From Nitriliruptoria bacterium (lineage in GTDB: Bacteria > Actinomycetota > Nitriliruptoria > Euzebyales > Egibacteraceae), in the NCBI GenBank assembly GCA_003553565.1, contig PWER01000167.1, positions 1 through 43,566 on the forward strand: 43,566 nt of DNA. The letters are read 5' to 3'. The position numbers and the translations under genes were made by a program. The notes under the pieces were generated by a model. The model was given only the letters and a program-made list of their open reading frames with translations, was not told where the DNA came from and made no database searches. Below are positions 15,393-24,614 of this stretch, in pieces. Position 1 is the stretch's first letter. Each line of letters begins with the position of its first letter.

Positions 15393-18302
15393 TCACCCAA
15401 GCCCGTGACGCCGGCGCAGCGCCCGCGCGGCGCCCTCGCGCCCCTCGGCCTCCAGCAGCGCCGCAGCCCGTCCGGCGCGAGCGTGGTCCTCGGGTGCCAG
15501 GGCCAGCGCCTCCTCCAGCGCGGTGATCGCCGCCTGACGATCACCGGCCTCGGCGCTGTCGGCGGCCAGGCGGTCCAGCACCGCCAGACGCAGCCGGTGG
15601 GCCTCCCGTCGCGGGGCCTGCGCCCACTCCTCGGCCGCGTCCTCGGGCAGCAGCTCGACGGGGTGGCGCAGCGCCCGCCGGGCCGGCTCCACCGAGCCCA
15701 CTCCCGGGTGCGCCAGCGCCTCTCGGGCCGCGGCGACGAACGTCTCGTGATCGATCACCGCATCGTCGGGCAGCGCGAGCACGTCGCCGTGGCGCACCAG
15801 GAGCTCTCCGCTGGCGCGCCGCAGCCGTGCGAGCAGCTGGCGCAGCCGCTCCCGGCCGGTCTCGGGGGACGCCTCGGGCCACAGGTCGGTGATGACCGCC
15901 TCGACGCTGGCCCGGCCGCCGCGCAGCGCCACCACCTTGACCGCCGCCGCCAGGCGTCCCGGTGGCGGGGTGCGATCGGTGTGGCCACGGCGCACCTCGA
16001 AGCCGCCGAGCAGGCGCACCGTCAGCGGCTCGGTGGCATCACGGTCGCTGTCCTCGTCGAGCAGGGGATGCAGCCGCTCGATGAGGTCGCGCTCGCGGAT
16101 CCAGGGGACCTCGGGCACGTCGGTGCGCTGGGCCAGCGCCAGCGCCTGCCGCGTGCGCTCCGCGGCACGCGTGCGCTCGCCCTCCCGGCGGGCGGCCTCG
16201 CCCTCCAGCAGCGCCACGCGCCACTCCTCGCGCGGCTCGACGGCGGGCAGGGCGCGGGCCCGCGCCAGATGGTCCTGCGCCTGGGCCGGGTCGCCGCTGC
16301 GCGCGTGCAGCGCGAACGCGGCCAGCGGGACGAGGCCGAGGCTGCCGTCGTCGCGGTCCTGGGCCCGGCGCAGCCACGCCCAGGCGAGGTCGGTGCGACC
16401 GACCCGGTCCAGCAGCTGCGCACCGTCGGCGAGCAGGAACGCGCCGCCGCCGGTGTCGATCATGCGGCTGCCCGCCTGCTCGGCGCTGCGCAGCGCCCGC
16501 TCGGTGGCCTCGGCCTCGCCGCGGTGGGAGGCGATGCGCGCGCGGCCCCAAGCGGCGTAGGCCTGGGCGGTGCCCAGGCGCAGGCGCCGCGCCAGCACCT
16601 CGGCCTCGTCGACGCAGGCCTCTGCCTCGGGGTGGCGTCCCGCATAGGTCAGCATGAACGCCTTGAAGGTCAGCGCCTGGGCGCGCTGACGGCTGTGGGC
16701 GCCCACCCCGGCGAGACAGGTGTCGACCAGGTCGATGGCCTCGTCGTGGTAGCCCAGCGGCCAGGCCACGATCAGCGCGCGCTTGAGCGCGACATGCGCG
16801 CGCTGCTCGGGCTCGTCGAGCTGGTCCCACAGCGCCATCGTGTCGCCGAGCAGATGGTCGGCCCGTCGCAGCCCCGGCACGTCCCGGCTGGTCGCAGCGA
16901 CGAACGCCAGCGCCTCGGTGGCCTTGGCGCGCACGGCTCGCTGCCCGGCCTCGGCGGTGTCCAGCAGGGCGCGGGCGCGCTCCTCGATCCCCTCCGAGTG
17001 CCCGACCCAGACGTCGTGGGCGAGCCGCTCGGCGGCGATCTCGCGCTGGTCGCGCGCGTCGACCGGCAGGCTCTCGGCCCGCTCCAGCACCTGCTGGCGT
17101 GCCGAGGGATCGGCAGCGAGCCCGTGGCAGCGCGACAGGTGCACCAGCACGCGCACGTCGGCGGCCAGCGCGGCGTCATCGACGGCGGCGACCAGGCGCC
17201 GCAGCGGCTCGGCGCCCAGCCGCGTGGCCACCTTGCTGGGCCAGCCCCCGGCCAGGCGCACCGCGTCAGCGTCGGCGCCGGCCTGCAGCAGCACGCGCAG
17301 CGCAGCCAGGCGCTCGTCGCGACGGTCGTAGACCGCCGCAGCGGCCCGTGCCACCGCGGTCTCCACGCCCGCGCGACGACCGAGCTGCTCGCGGATCGGG
17401 TCGGGCAGCACCCACCAGCCGTCGCGCGTCTGCGACAGCGGCAGGCCCACCGCCGCCAGCTCGGCCAGCAGGTCGGGGGCTCCCAGCGCCTCGGCGGCCA
17501 CGGTGCGGTCGAGCAGCGGCAGGTGCGCCAGCTGCGCCGCCGCGGTGCGCGTCGCGGCGGGCAGCGGCTCGAGGAGGCGATCGACCAGTGCCGCGACGGT
17601 GGTGAGCTCGCCGACCAGCCGGGCGACCGCAGCGCTCGGGTCCACGGTCTCGTGCAGGCGCGGCAGCATCAGCCGCAGGGCGGCCGGCCAGCCGCCAGTG
17701 GCGCGGACCAGGGCTTGGGCGTCGATGTGGTCCAGCGCGAGGCCCTCGCTGGCGGCAAGCGCGACGACCTCCTCGGCGGTGAAGGCCAGCGCGTCGCTGC
17801 CCAGCAGCAGGGCGTCGGGGCGCGCCGCGCGGTCCCGCACCGGGTCGGCGAGCACCCGCGCGGAGGCGATGAGCCGGTGCGGGGCGGGGAGCTCGTCGAC
17901 CAGCGCGGCGAGCAGCTTCGCGCCGTCGTCGTCGAGGCGGTGGACGTCGTCGAGCACCAGCGCGACGGGGGTGTCGACCTCGCACAGCCCGTCGTGCAGC
18001 GCCTCGGGCAGACCCGAGGGGTCGGGCTCGGTGGCCGTGAGCACCCCGGCGGCCTCGTCCAGCCCGACGCGGGTGAGCGCCTCGCGCACCAGCCACAGCA
18101 GCGCACCCGGTCCGAGGCCGTCGCTGCGCAGGCGAGCGCGCGCGGGGACCACCTCGAGGGAGGCCACGACCTGCTGGGACAGCGTCGACTTGCCGTAGCC
18201 GCCGCCGGCCTCGAGCAGCACGATCCGCTGCCCGGCTGCCTGGTGCACCAGGCGGGTGCGCGGCACCGTGCGGCCAGCATCGCGCCAGGGGGCCGTCGTC
18301 AC
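15393..18302 (-). CDS. Large MalT-like STAND ATPase regulator with C-terminal winged helix and BTAD domain
   Basis: 969 aa; GTG at 18302 with GAGGAGGAG 5 nt upstream, preferred over a start at 18368. Order: AAA/STAND NTPase (about 1-280) with Walker A LLEAGGGYGKSTL and Walker B VALVLDDVHRLDDD, and TGGWPAALRL as in MalT; helical repeats to about 730; then an OmpR-type winged helix (LTVRLLGGFEVRRGHTDRTP, about 735-830) and a BTAD domain to the end. In typical SARPs the DNA-binding domain comes first, so this is the inverted order. Such proteins are inducer- and ATP-driven activators. It converges on the aldehyde dehydrogenase gene, and both flanking regulators share the BTAD module. Confidence 0.87.
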   Translation of the reverse strand: MTTAPWRDAGRTVPRTRLVHQAAGQRIVLLEAGGGYGKSTLSQQVVASLEVVPARARLRSDGLGPGALLWLVREALTRVGLDEAAGVLTATEPDPSGLPEALHDGLCEVDTPVALVLDDVHRLDDDGAKLLAALVDELPAPHRLIASARVLADPVRDRAARPDALLLGSDALAFTAEEVVALAASEGLALDHIDAQALVRATGGWPAALRLMLPRLHETVDPSAAVARLVGELTTVAALVDRLLEPLPAATRTAAAQLAHLPLLDRTVAAEALGAPDLLAELAAVGLPLSQTRDGWWVLPDPIREQLGRRAGVETAVARAAAAVYDRRDERLAALRVLLQAGADADAVRLAGGWPSKVATRLGAEPLRRLVAAVDDAALAADVRVLVHLSRCHGLAADPSARQQVLERAESLPVDARDQREIAAERLAHDVWVGHSEGIEERARALLDTAEAGQRAVRAKATEALAFVAATSRDVPGLRRADHLLGDTMALWDQLDEPEQRAHVALKRALIVAWPLGYHDEAIDLVDTCLAGVGAHSRQRAQALTFKAFMLTYAGRHPEAEACVDEAEVLARRLRLGTAQAYAAWGRARIASHRGEAEATERALRSAEQAGSRMIDTGGGAFLLADGAQLLDRVGRTDLAWAWLRRAQDRDDGSLGLVPLAAFALHARSGDPAQAQDHLARARALPAVEPREEWRVALLEGEAARREGERTRAAERTRQALALAQRTDVPEVPWIRERDLIERLHPLLDEDSDRDATEPLTVRLLGGFEVRRGHTDRTPPPGRLAAAVKVVALRGGRASVEAVITDLWPEASPETGRERLRQLLARLRRASGELLVRHGDVLALPDDAVIDHETFVAAAREALAHPGVGSVEPARRALRHPVELLPEDAAEEWAQAPRREAHRLRLAVLDRLAADSAEAGDRQAAITALEEALALAPEDHARAGRAAALLEAEGREGAARALRRRHGLG

Positions 18303-18371
18303 GCTGGCTCCTCCTCGCGGGCGCAGCGGGGAGGAGCGCCCCCCGCTCGCGGTCACGTCGACCTCCACGTT

Positions 18372-18401
18372 GTGAGATTCTGCACGAGACGGCAGTGAGA
18401 T
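18372..18401. promoter_or_regulatory. Direct GTGAGAT pair upstream of the large regulator gene
   Basis: GTGAGAT occurs at 18372-18378 and 18395-18401, 23 bp apart (about two turns), between the large regulator gene and meaB. It shares the GTGA core of the heptamers at 13690-13729. It may be an autoregulatory site; the evidence is the motif alone. Confidence 0.35.
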
Positions 18402-18418
18402 GTCGACGGGTCAGGGTG

Positions 18419-19417
18419 TCAGCGCTCGATCTCCAGCGCGGCAAGCAGGCGATCGGCCGCGGTGTAGGGGTCCAGCACCCGGTCGGCGACCTGCGCGGCC
18501 AGATCGTCGAGCAGCGTGCCGCCCGCCATCGCCCCCAGCCGCCCGCGCACCGCGGCCTGCGCGAGCTCGCGCAGCTGCAGAGCGGCACGGGCGCGGGCGC
18601 GATGGCGCGCCAGGCCGCTGCGCGCCAGCCAGTCGCGGTGGGCTGCCACGGTCTGCGCCAGCGCGCCGACGCCGCTGGCCTCCCCGGTGGCGGTGGCGAC
18701 CGTGGCGCGCACCGGCGGGTCCCAGTCCTCGACGCCGTCGGGCAGCGTCAGGCCCTGCCGGGCAGCGGTGCCGATGCCGGGCTCCTGCAGGTCGGCGAGG
18801 TCGCGCAGCGCCCGGTCGGCGCCGGGACGATCGGCCTTGTTGACCACCAGCACGTCGGCGACCTCGAGGATGCCCGCCTTGGCGGCCTGCACCGCGTCAC
18901 CCATGCCGGGTGCGAGCCCGACGATCGTCGTGTCGGCCACGGCGGCCACCTCGACCTCGGCCTGGCCGACCCCGACGGTCTCGACGACGACGATGTCGAA
19001 GCCAGCGGCGTCCAGGGCCACCAGCGCTGGCGGGGCGGCCCAGCTGAGCCCGCCGAGGTGACCGCGGGTGGCCATCGACCGCACGAACACCCCGTCGTCC
19101 AGCACGTGGCGCTCCAGGCGCACCCGGTCGCCGAGCAGCGCTCCACCGGTGAACGGGCTCGTCGGATCGATCGCCAGGACAGCGACGCTGTGCCCCTGCG
19201 CGCGCCAGTGCGCCACGAGCGCCGCGGCGAGGCTGGACTTGCCCACACCGGGCGCGCCGGTCAGGCCCACGAGGTGGGCCGAGCCGCTGACCGGGTGCAG
19301 GGCAGCGACGAGGGCGCGCACGCGCTCCTCGCGCCCGTCCTCGATGTGGGACAGCAGCCGCGCGAGCGCGCGACGGTCCCCGCGGGAGACCTGCTCGACC
19401 AGCTCGGCGTCGTCCAT
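18419..19417 (-). CDS. meaB: Methylmalonyl-CoA mutase-associated GTPase MeaB
   Basis: 332 aa, ATG at 19417; TAGGCT lies 8 nt before it and there is no clear ribosome binding site, so the message may be nearly leaderless. The G3E-type GTPase has Walker A GLTGAPGVGKSSL (51-63), IDPTSPFTGGALLGDRVRL, the switch region FVRSMATRGHLGGLS, VVETVGVGQAEVEVA and base-recognition VVNKAD. The helical C-terminal dimerisation part is of normal length. MeaB loads and protects adenosylcobalamin in methylmalonyl-CoA mutase. The thiolase gene lies 84 bp upstream and the epimerase gene is 3.5 kb away, but the mutase is not present here. Confidence 0.93.
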   Translation of the reverse strand: MDDAELVEQVSRGDRRALARLLSHIEDGREERVRALVAALHPVSGSAHLVGLTGAPGVGKSSLAAALVAHWRAQGHSVAVLAIDPTSPFTGGALLGDRVRLERHVLDDGVFVRSMATRGHLGGLSWAAPPALVALDAAGFDIVVVETVGVGQAEVEVAAVADTTIVGLAPGMGDAVQAAKAGILEVADVLVVNKADRPGADRALRDLADLQEPGIGTAARQGLTLPDGVEDWDPPVRATVATATGEASGVGALAQTVAAHRDWLARSGLARHRARARAALQLRELAQAAVRGRLGAMAGGTLLDDLAAQVADRVLDPYTAADRLLAALEIER

Positions 19418-19501
19418 CGCCGGTGAGCCTAGGCGACGGGGGGCTGCGGCGGGCTGCGGCACCGGCGCGGGCCGCCGAGCCGGCCGATGCGGCGGCCCGA
19501 C

Positions 19502-20689
19502 CTAGGCGGTCTCGAGGATCACCGCCTCCCCCTGGCCGCCACCGCCGCACAGGCTCGCCGCGCCGCGGCCGCCGCCGAGGCGGGCGAGCTCGGCCAGCAG
19601 CGTGACGACCAGCCGGGCGCCCGAGCAGCCGATCGGGTGGCCCAGCGCCACCGCGCCCCCGTTGACGTTCACCCGCTCGTGGTCCACGCCCAGCAGGTCG
19701 GTGGCATGCAGGGCCACCGCCGCGAACGCCTCGTTGATCTCGTAGCGGTCCAGGCCGTCGGCGGCGACGTCGGCGCGCCGGGCCGCCGCCCGCACCGCGT
19801 CGGCGGGCTGGTGGTGCAGCGTGGCGTCGGGGCCGGCCACCGACCCATAGCCCAGGGCGCGCCCGAGCGGTGCGAGCCCGAGCTCGTCGGCGACCGCGCG
19901 GCTGGTGACCACCAGCGCCGCGGCGCCGTCGGAGATCTGGCTGGAGTTGCCGGCGGTGATGGTGCCCTCGGCCGCGAAGGCCGGCGACAGGCGGGCCAGA
20001 CCCTCGGCGGTGGTGTCGGAGCGCACGCCCTCGTCGCGCGCCACGGTGGTGGTCTGGCCGCGGCGAGCAGGGGCCTCGACCGGGACGACCTCGCCGGCGA
20101 AGCGGCCCTCGTCCCAGGCCGCGGCCGCGCGCGCGTGGCTGCGCGCCGCCCACGCATCCTGTGCCTGGCGGGTGATGCCCAGGCGGGCGTTGACCGCGTC
20201 GCTGGTGGCGCCCATGTGCTGCTCGTCGAACGCGCACCACAGGCCGTCGTGGATCAGCGCGTCGATCAGCGTGCCATGCCCCAGGCGGTAGCCCGCCCGC
20301 GAGCCCGGGATCAGGTGGGGTGCGCCGGTCATCGACTCCATGCCGCCAGCCACGACGACCTCGGCCTCGCCGAGGCGGATCAGCCGGTCGGCCTCGCGCA
20401 GCGCTGCCAGGCCCGACAGGCAGACCTTGTTCAGCGTGATCGCCGGCACGTCCATGCCGATGCCGGCGGCCACGGCTGCCTGGCGCGCGGTGATCTGGCC
20501 CTGCCCGGCCTGCAGGACCTGGCCCATCACGACCTGCTCGACCCGCTGCGCGGGCACGCCGCAGCCATCGAGGGCCGCGGCGATGGCGCGGGCCCCGAGG
20601 TCGGTGGCCGGCAGGGCCCCCAGCGCACCCGTCAAACGGCCCATGGGCGTGCGCGCGGCGCCGACGATCACGGGCTCGGTGCGGCTCAT
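19502..20689 (-). CDS. Acetyl-CoA acetyltransferase (thiolase)
   Basis: 395 aa; ATG at 20689 with GGAGGA upstream. The family signature is complete: [11 protein letters not shown] with the acyl-accepting Cys90, [40 protein letters not shown] with the catalytic His, and CGGGGQGEA near the C-terminus. The enzyme makes or cleaves acetoacetyl-CoA or a longer 3-ketoacyl-CoA in the cytoplasm. Its place between meaB and the epimerase gene is the same as in Streptomyces and suggests work in branched-chain, odd-chain or propionate carbon flow. Confidence 0.93.
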   Translation of the reverse strand: MSRTEPVIVGAARTPMGRLTGALGALPATDLGARAIAAALDGCGVPAQRVEQVVMGQVLQAGQGQITARQAAVAAGIGMDVPAITLNKVCLSGLAALREADRLIRLGEAEVVVAGGMESMTGAPHLIPGSRAGYRLGHGTLIDALIHDGLWCAFDEQHMGATSDAVNARLGITRQAQDAWAARSHARAAAAWDEGRFAGEVVPVEAPARRGQTTTVARDEGVRSDTTAEGLARLSPAFAAEGTITAGNSSQISDGAAALVVTSRAVADELGLAPLGRALGYGSVAGPDATLHHQPADAVRAAARRADVAADGLDRYEINEAFAAVALHATDLLGVDHERVNVNGGAVALGHPIGCSGARLVVTLLAELARLGGGRGAASLCGGGGQGEAVILETA

Positions 20690-20795
20690 GGCGTCCTCCA
20701 GGGAGCGGCTCGGGGGCGATCGGTGCGGATCGGGTTCGGGGCAGGGACGGATTCTGTCAGGTCGGCGTGAGCCGCGCCCCCGTCTGCCGGGTCGG

Positions 20796-20815
20796 CGCCG
20801 CGCGTCAGCGCGGCG
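20796..20815. repeat. Hairpin in the divergent gap between thiolase and S9 peptidase genes
   Basis: CGCCGCGC and GCGCGGCG form an 8-bp stem with a GTCA loop. The surrounding 196-bp gap is very rich in short GC palindromes. No clear promoter pair is visible. It may be a regulatory site or simply a product of composition. Confidence 0.4.
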
Positions 20816-20885
20816 GGGGCGAGGGGGCGGCCGCGCGCGTAGCGCGGCGTGACGCGGCAGAGCGCGTCGGGCAGGATGGCGCGCC

Positions 20886-22901
20886 ATGAGCGACTTCGAT
20901 CTCGACACGTTCCTGTCCGCCCCGCGCGTGGCCGGCCTCGCGCTGTCGCCCGATGGGCGGCGGCTGGTGGTCGGCGCCGCCGAGCCCGACCGCAAGCGCA
21001 CCCGCTACGTGAGCGCCCTCTACGAGGTGCCGCTGCACGAGGAGGGGCGACCGCGGCGGCTGACCCGCAGCGAGAAGGGTGACGCGGCGCCGCGGTTCGC
21101 TCCTGACGGATCGCTGCTGTTCACCTCGACCCGGGCGATCCCCGACCGTGACGACGGGCTCGATCCGGCCCCCTGGCTGTGGCGGCTGCCGGTGGCGGGC
21201 GGCGAGCCCGAGCCGGTGGCCTGCCCGCCGGGTGGGGTGCGCGGCTGCGCGGTCGCCGAGGACAGCGGCGACCTGGTGATCGCCACGGGGCTGCACGCCG
21301 GAGCGACCGGCTGGAGCGAGGACGCCGAGACGGCCAAGGCGCGCAAGGAGTCCGAGACCACCGCGCTGCTGCTCACCGACTTCCCGGTGCGCTTCTGGGA
21401 CCGCTGGCTGGCGCCGCGCACCACCCACCTGTTCGCGGCTGCTGCCGGCGCAGACCCCGACGGGGAGGGCTGGACCGATCTGGAGCCCGGCGTCTCGGTG
21501 GCACTCGAGCTCGCCTCGTTCGCGATCACCCCCGACGGGGCGACAGTGGTCGCCAGCCGGCGCCGCGAGGAGCCCGACCCGGCGGCGGCGCGCAGCGACC
21601 TCGTCGTCTATCACCGCGAGGGTGATCGGGTGGCGATGCGCGCCCTGGTGGCCACCGACGACGACCACGCCGACCCGGTCATGGCGCCCGACGGCACCCG
21701 GGTCGTGGCCCAGCGCAACGAGCGCTCCACCCCCGAGGGGCCCGGTGACCGCACGCTGATCGTCGTCGACCTCGCCACCGGCGAGGCGCGCGACCTGCTG
21801 CCGGCCTTCGACGCGTTCCCCGCCGGCGCGGTGTGGACCCGCGACGGCCAGCACGTGCTGTTCACCGCCGACCACGAGGGCCACCGCCTGCCCTACGCCG
21901 TGACGGTGGCGGACGGGACGGTGACGCGTCTGGCTGCCCACGGCGCCTACAGCGACCTGCAGGCCGCGCCCGACGGCACGGTCTACGCGCTGCACGCCAC
22001 CATGGCCCACCCGCCGCGGGTGGTGGCGCTGCGCGCCGAGGTGCCCGACCAGGAGCCCCAGGTGCTGCCCACCCCCGGCGACGACGTGGTCGGCCCAGGA
22101 CGCGTCGAGCGGGTCACCGCCACCGCCGAGGACGGCGCCGCGATCGGCTCCTGGCTGGTGCGCCCGCCGAGGGAGGCCAGCGACGCCGACCACGGCGACC
22201 CCCTGGCGGTGTTCATCCACGGCGGGCCGGTGCACTCGTGGAACGAGTGGACGTGGCGCTGGAACCCGCACGTGCTCGCGGCGCGCGGCTGGGCGGTGCT
22301 CCTGCCGGATCCGGCGCTGTCGACCGGCTACGGCCTGGAGTTCGTGGCCCGCGGCTGGGGCCGATGGGGTGCCGAGCCCTACACCGACCTGATGGCCGCG
22401 GTGGACGCCGTCGAGGCGCGCGATGACATCGACGCCTCCCGCACCGCCGCGCTGGGCGGCTCGTTCGGTGGCTACATGGCCAACTGGGTCGCCGGGCACA
22501 CCGACCGCTTCGAGGCGATCGTCACCCACGCGAGCCTGTGGGACCTCGAGGCGTTCCACGGCACCACCGACCTCGGCGTCGTGTGGGAGCGCGAGTTCGG
22601 CGACCCCTACGAGGACCCGAGCCGCTATCGCGCGTGGAGCCCACGCAACCACGTGGGCAACATCAGCACCCCGATGCTGGTGATCCACGGCACCAAGGAC
22701 TACCGGGTGCCCGAGAGCGAGGGCCTGACCCTGTGGACCGACCTGCGTCGCCACGAGGTGCCTGGCGCCTACCTGCACTTCCCTGACGAGAACCACTGGA
22801 TCCTCACGCCCAAGCACGCGCGGATCTGGTACCAGACGGTGATCCGGTTCCTGGACCACCACGTGCTCGGTGCGACCTGGCAGCGACCCGAGCACGTGTA
22901 G
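20886..22901 (+). CDS. S9-family serine peptidase (prolyl oligopeptidase/acylaminoacyl-peptidase type)
   Basis: 671 aa, ATG start. Residues about 1-400 are a beta-propeller with repeated LSPDGRRLVV, FAPDGSLLFTS and ITPDGATVVASRR-type blades. The alpha/beta-hydrolase domain follows with the oxyanion segment FIHGGPVHSW. The triad is clear: Ser526 in GGSFGGYM, Asp605 in HGTKDYRVP and His637 in DENHWI. There is no signal peptide, so it is probably cytoplasmic and trims short peptides or N-acylated peptides. It is divergent from the thiolase gene. The epimerase gene starts 46 bp downstream with its own ribosome binding site, so the two may share a transcript. Confidence 0.93.
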   Translation: MSDFDLDTFLSAPRVAGLALSPDGRRLVVGAAEPDRKRTRYVSALYEVPLHEEGRPRRLTRSEKGDAAPRFAPDGSLLFTSTRAIPDRDDGLDPAPWLWRLPVAGGEPEPVACPPGGVRGCAVAEDSGDLVIATGLHAGATGWSEDAETAKARKESETTALLLTDFPVRFWDRWLAPRTTHLFAAAAGADPDGEGWTDLEPGVSVALELASFAITPDGATVVASRRREEPDPAAARSDLVVYHREGDRVAMRALVATDDDHADPVMAPDGTRVVAQRNERSTPEGPGDRTLIVVDLATGEARDLLPAFDAFPAGAVWTRDGQHVLFTADHEGHRLPYAVTVADGTVTRLAAHGAYSDLQAAPDGTVYALHATMAHPPRVVALRAEVPDQEPQVLPTPGDDVVGPGRVERVTATAEDGAAIGSWLVRPPREASDADHGDPLAVFIHGGPVHSWNEWTWRWNPHVLAARGWAVLLPDPALSTGYGLEFVARGWGRWGAEPYTDLMAAVDAVEARDDIDASRTAALGGSFGGYMANWVAGHTDRFEAIVTHASLWDLEAFHGTTDLGVVWEREFGDPYEDPSRYRAWSPRNHVGNISTPMLVIHGTKDYRVPESEGLTLWTDLRRHEVPGAYLHFPDENHWILTPKHARIWYQTVIRFLDHHVLGATWQRPEHV

Positions 22902-22947
22902 GCCAACCGCGTCCGAGCGCGCCGGCCGCGACCGCCGAGGAGGCGCC

Positions 22948-23379
22948 GTGGAGCTCACCGCCATCGATCACGTGGGGATCGCCGTGCACGACCTCGCCGC
23001 GGCGGTGGCGGCCCACGAGCGGCTGTACGGCGCCACGGTGGCCCACACCGAGGAGCTGGCCGAGCAGGGCGTGCGCGAGGCGCTCCTCGCGGTCGGCGAC
23101 GGGTTCGTCCAGCTGCTCGAGCCCACCCGCGCCGACTCCCCGGTGGCGCGGTTCCTGGCGCGACGCGGCGAGGGGCTGCACCACGTCGCCTACCGCGTCG
23201 ATGACCTCGCGGCGACCCTGGAGCGCCTGGCCGCCCGCGGCGCGCAGCTCGTCGACACCGTCCCGCGCGCCGGCTCACGCGGCACGCGCATCGCGTTCGT
23301 GCACCCTGCCAGCAGCGCTGGGGCGCTGGTCGAGCTCGTCGAGCTGCCCGCACAGGATCCGGGCGACGCGCCGCGCTGA
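22948..23379 (+). CDS. mce: Methylmalonyl-CoA epimerase
   Basis: 143 aa; GTG at 22948 with GAGGAGG upstream. It is a small VOC-fold protein with paired modules: ELTAIDHVGIAVHDLAAAVA at the start and GLHHVAYRVDDLAATLERL after residue 70. Metal ligands are visible as the His in DHVGIA, the His in LHHVAY and the Glu in the final LVELVEL strand. It interconverts (R)- and (S)-methylmalonyl-CoA so that mutase can use propionate- or amino-acid-derived carbon. It fits with MeaB nearby. The length is normal. Confidence 0.92.
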   Translation: MELTAIDHVGIAVHDLAAAVAAHERLYGATVAHTEELAEQGVREALLAVGDGFVQLLEPTRADSPVARFLARRGEGLHHVAYRVDDLAATLERLAARGAQLVDTVPRAGSRGTRIAFVHPASSAGALVELVELPAQDPGDAPR

Positions 23380-23453
23380 CGCGCCGCGCGGAGCGCCGGC
23401 GCGGGGCCGGGACCGCGTCGGGGCGGGCGCGGACGGCGGGGACGGGGCGCCGA

Positions 23454-23459
23454 TACACT
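23454..23459 (+). promoter_or_regulatory. Leaderless-type -10 box (TACACT)
   Basis: TACACT ends 6 nt before the GTG at 23466, and no ribosome binding site is present. It is the third plus-strand example of the same geometry in the window. Confidence 0.55.
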
Positions 23460-23465
23460 GGCGGC

Positions 23466-23942
23466 GTGTCGCTGTTCGATCGCTTCCGCCGCCGCAAGGC
23501 AGAGGACCACCCGCTGACGGCCGCCTCGAAGCGCACCGTCGCCGAGCTCGAGGAGTTCCTCACCTCACGCACCGGCGTGGAGGGGTTCATCGAGCCCCCG
23601 ACGTCCACCTACGCGATGACGCTGTGCCTCGTCGCCGGCGACGGCGAGTCGGTGCGTCGCGCGGTCAAGCACGAGAAGCAGGCCGTCAAGCTGTGCGACG
23701 AGCACGGCGTGCCGGTGTACGACGCGCGCATCGTGGGCTACCCGCAGCGCATGAAGGACTATCAGCGGGGGGTGCGCCGCCAGCGCGTCGACCTCGACCA
23801 GCTCCCGCCTCTGGAGGTCGCCAGCGACGCGCCCGGCGAGGAGCGGCTGCCGGGCGCCAGCGAGGATCCGCAGCGCGGTGACGACGACGCCGGCGACGGC
23901 GACGGGCGCGGTCAGCGCCCCGACGATCCCCGCGAGGGCTGA
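23466..23942 (+). CDS. Conserved actinobacterial protein of unknown function
   Basis: 158 aa, GTG start placed directly after a leaderless-type promoter box. The conserved part is residues about 1-108: MSLFDRFRRRKAEDHPLTAA, EEFLTSRTGVEGFIEPPT, VKHEKQAVKLCDEHGVPVYD and VGYPQRMKDYQRG. I recognise this pattern from short actinobacterial proteins sometimes labelled oxidoreductase without evidence; there is no cofactor motif. The last 45 residues are a disordered acidic/glycine tail. The function is unknown. It converges on the cyclophilin gene. Confidence 0.78.
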   Translation: MSLFDRFRRRKAEDHPLTAASKRTVAELEEFLTSRTGVEGFIEPPTSTYAMTLCLVAGDGESVRRAVKHEKQAVKLCDEHGVPVYDARIVGYPQRMKDYQRGVRRQRVDLDQLPPLEVASDAPGEERLPGASEDPQRGDDDAGDGDGRGQRPDDPREG

Positions 23943-23975
23943 CGCGGGCATGACCGCACGGGCGGCCGCCTCGCC

Positions 23976-24536
23976 TCACTGCGCGTCGACGGTGACGCGC
24001 TCCACGTAGCAGGTCTGCTGCGGCGTCTCCCCGTCCAGTGGCAGGGAGGCGATCCGGTCGATGGCCTCCATCCCGTCGGTGACCTCGGCGAACACGCTGT
24101 ACTGGGGTGGCAGGCCGACGTCGTCGAGGCACACGAAGAACTGGCTGCCGTTGGTGTCGGGGCCGGCGTTGGCCATGGCGACGGTCCCTCGGGCGTAGCC
24201 GCGCTGCTTGGCCGCGTCGAGCTCGTCGACGAACCGGTAGCCGGGACCGCCGGTGCCCACGCCCTCCGGGTCGCCCATCTGCACCACGAAGCCGGGCACG
24301 ACCCGATGGACGATCGTGCCGTCGTAGAAGCCCTGCTGGGCGAGGAACGCGAAGTTGTTGGCGGTGAACGGCGCCTCGGCGGTGAGCAGGCGCAGGTGCA
24401 CCGTGCCACAGGAGGTCTCCAGCCGGGCGGTGTGGGTCTCGGCCTCGTCGAGGACCTGTGCGGGCGCCTCGAAGCGCGGCTTGGTCTCACCGGCTGCGGG
24501 CGGCACCTCGCCGCCGCAGGCGATCTGCTCGGTCAT
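23976..24536 (-). CDS. Peptidyl-prolyl cis-trans isomerase, cyclophilin type
   Basis: 186 aa; ATG at 24536 preceded by GGGAG, chosen over two ATGs further up. The cyclophilin domain runs from about residue 38: LETSCGTVHLRLL, APFTANNFAFLAQQGFYDGTIVHRVVPGFVVQ (catalytic FHR motif read here as VHRV), GDPEGVGTGGPGYRF, GTVAMANAGPDTNGSQFFV and YSVFAEVTDGMEAIDRI. The N-terminus (QIACGGEVPPAAG) resembles the mature start of secreted homologues after a lipobox Cys, but no hydrophobic signal precedes it here. It follows a small membrane protein gene by 78 bp; in other actinobacteria such a membrane part is fused to the isomerase. Confidence 0.92.
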   Translation of the reverse strand: MTEQIACGGEVPPAAGETKPRFEAPAQVLDEAETHTARLETSCGTVHLRLLTAEAPFTANNFAFLAQQGFYDGTIVHRVVPGFVVQMGDPEGVGTGGPGYRFVDELDAAKQRGYARGTVAMANAGPDTNGSQFFVCLDDVGLPPQYSVFAEVTDGMEAIDRIASLPLDGETPQQTCYVERVTVDAQ

Positions 24537-24614
24537 GGCTGCTCCCATCGGTGGTCGACGCACGCGGCGTCGGCGGTCGTCAGGCGCGTGGGCGCGTCGC
24601 GCCGCGCGGAGTGC

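Noticed and set aside
14667-18398. A 1243-codon open frame on the plus strand
   Set aside because: It is antisense to the large BTAD regulator, which has clear Walker motifs and domains; the plus-strand product shows no recognisable domain.
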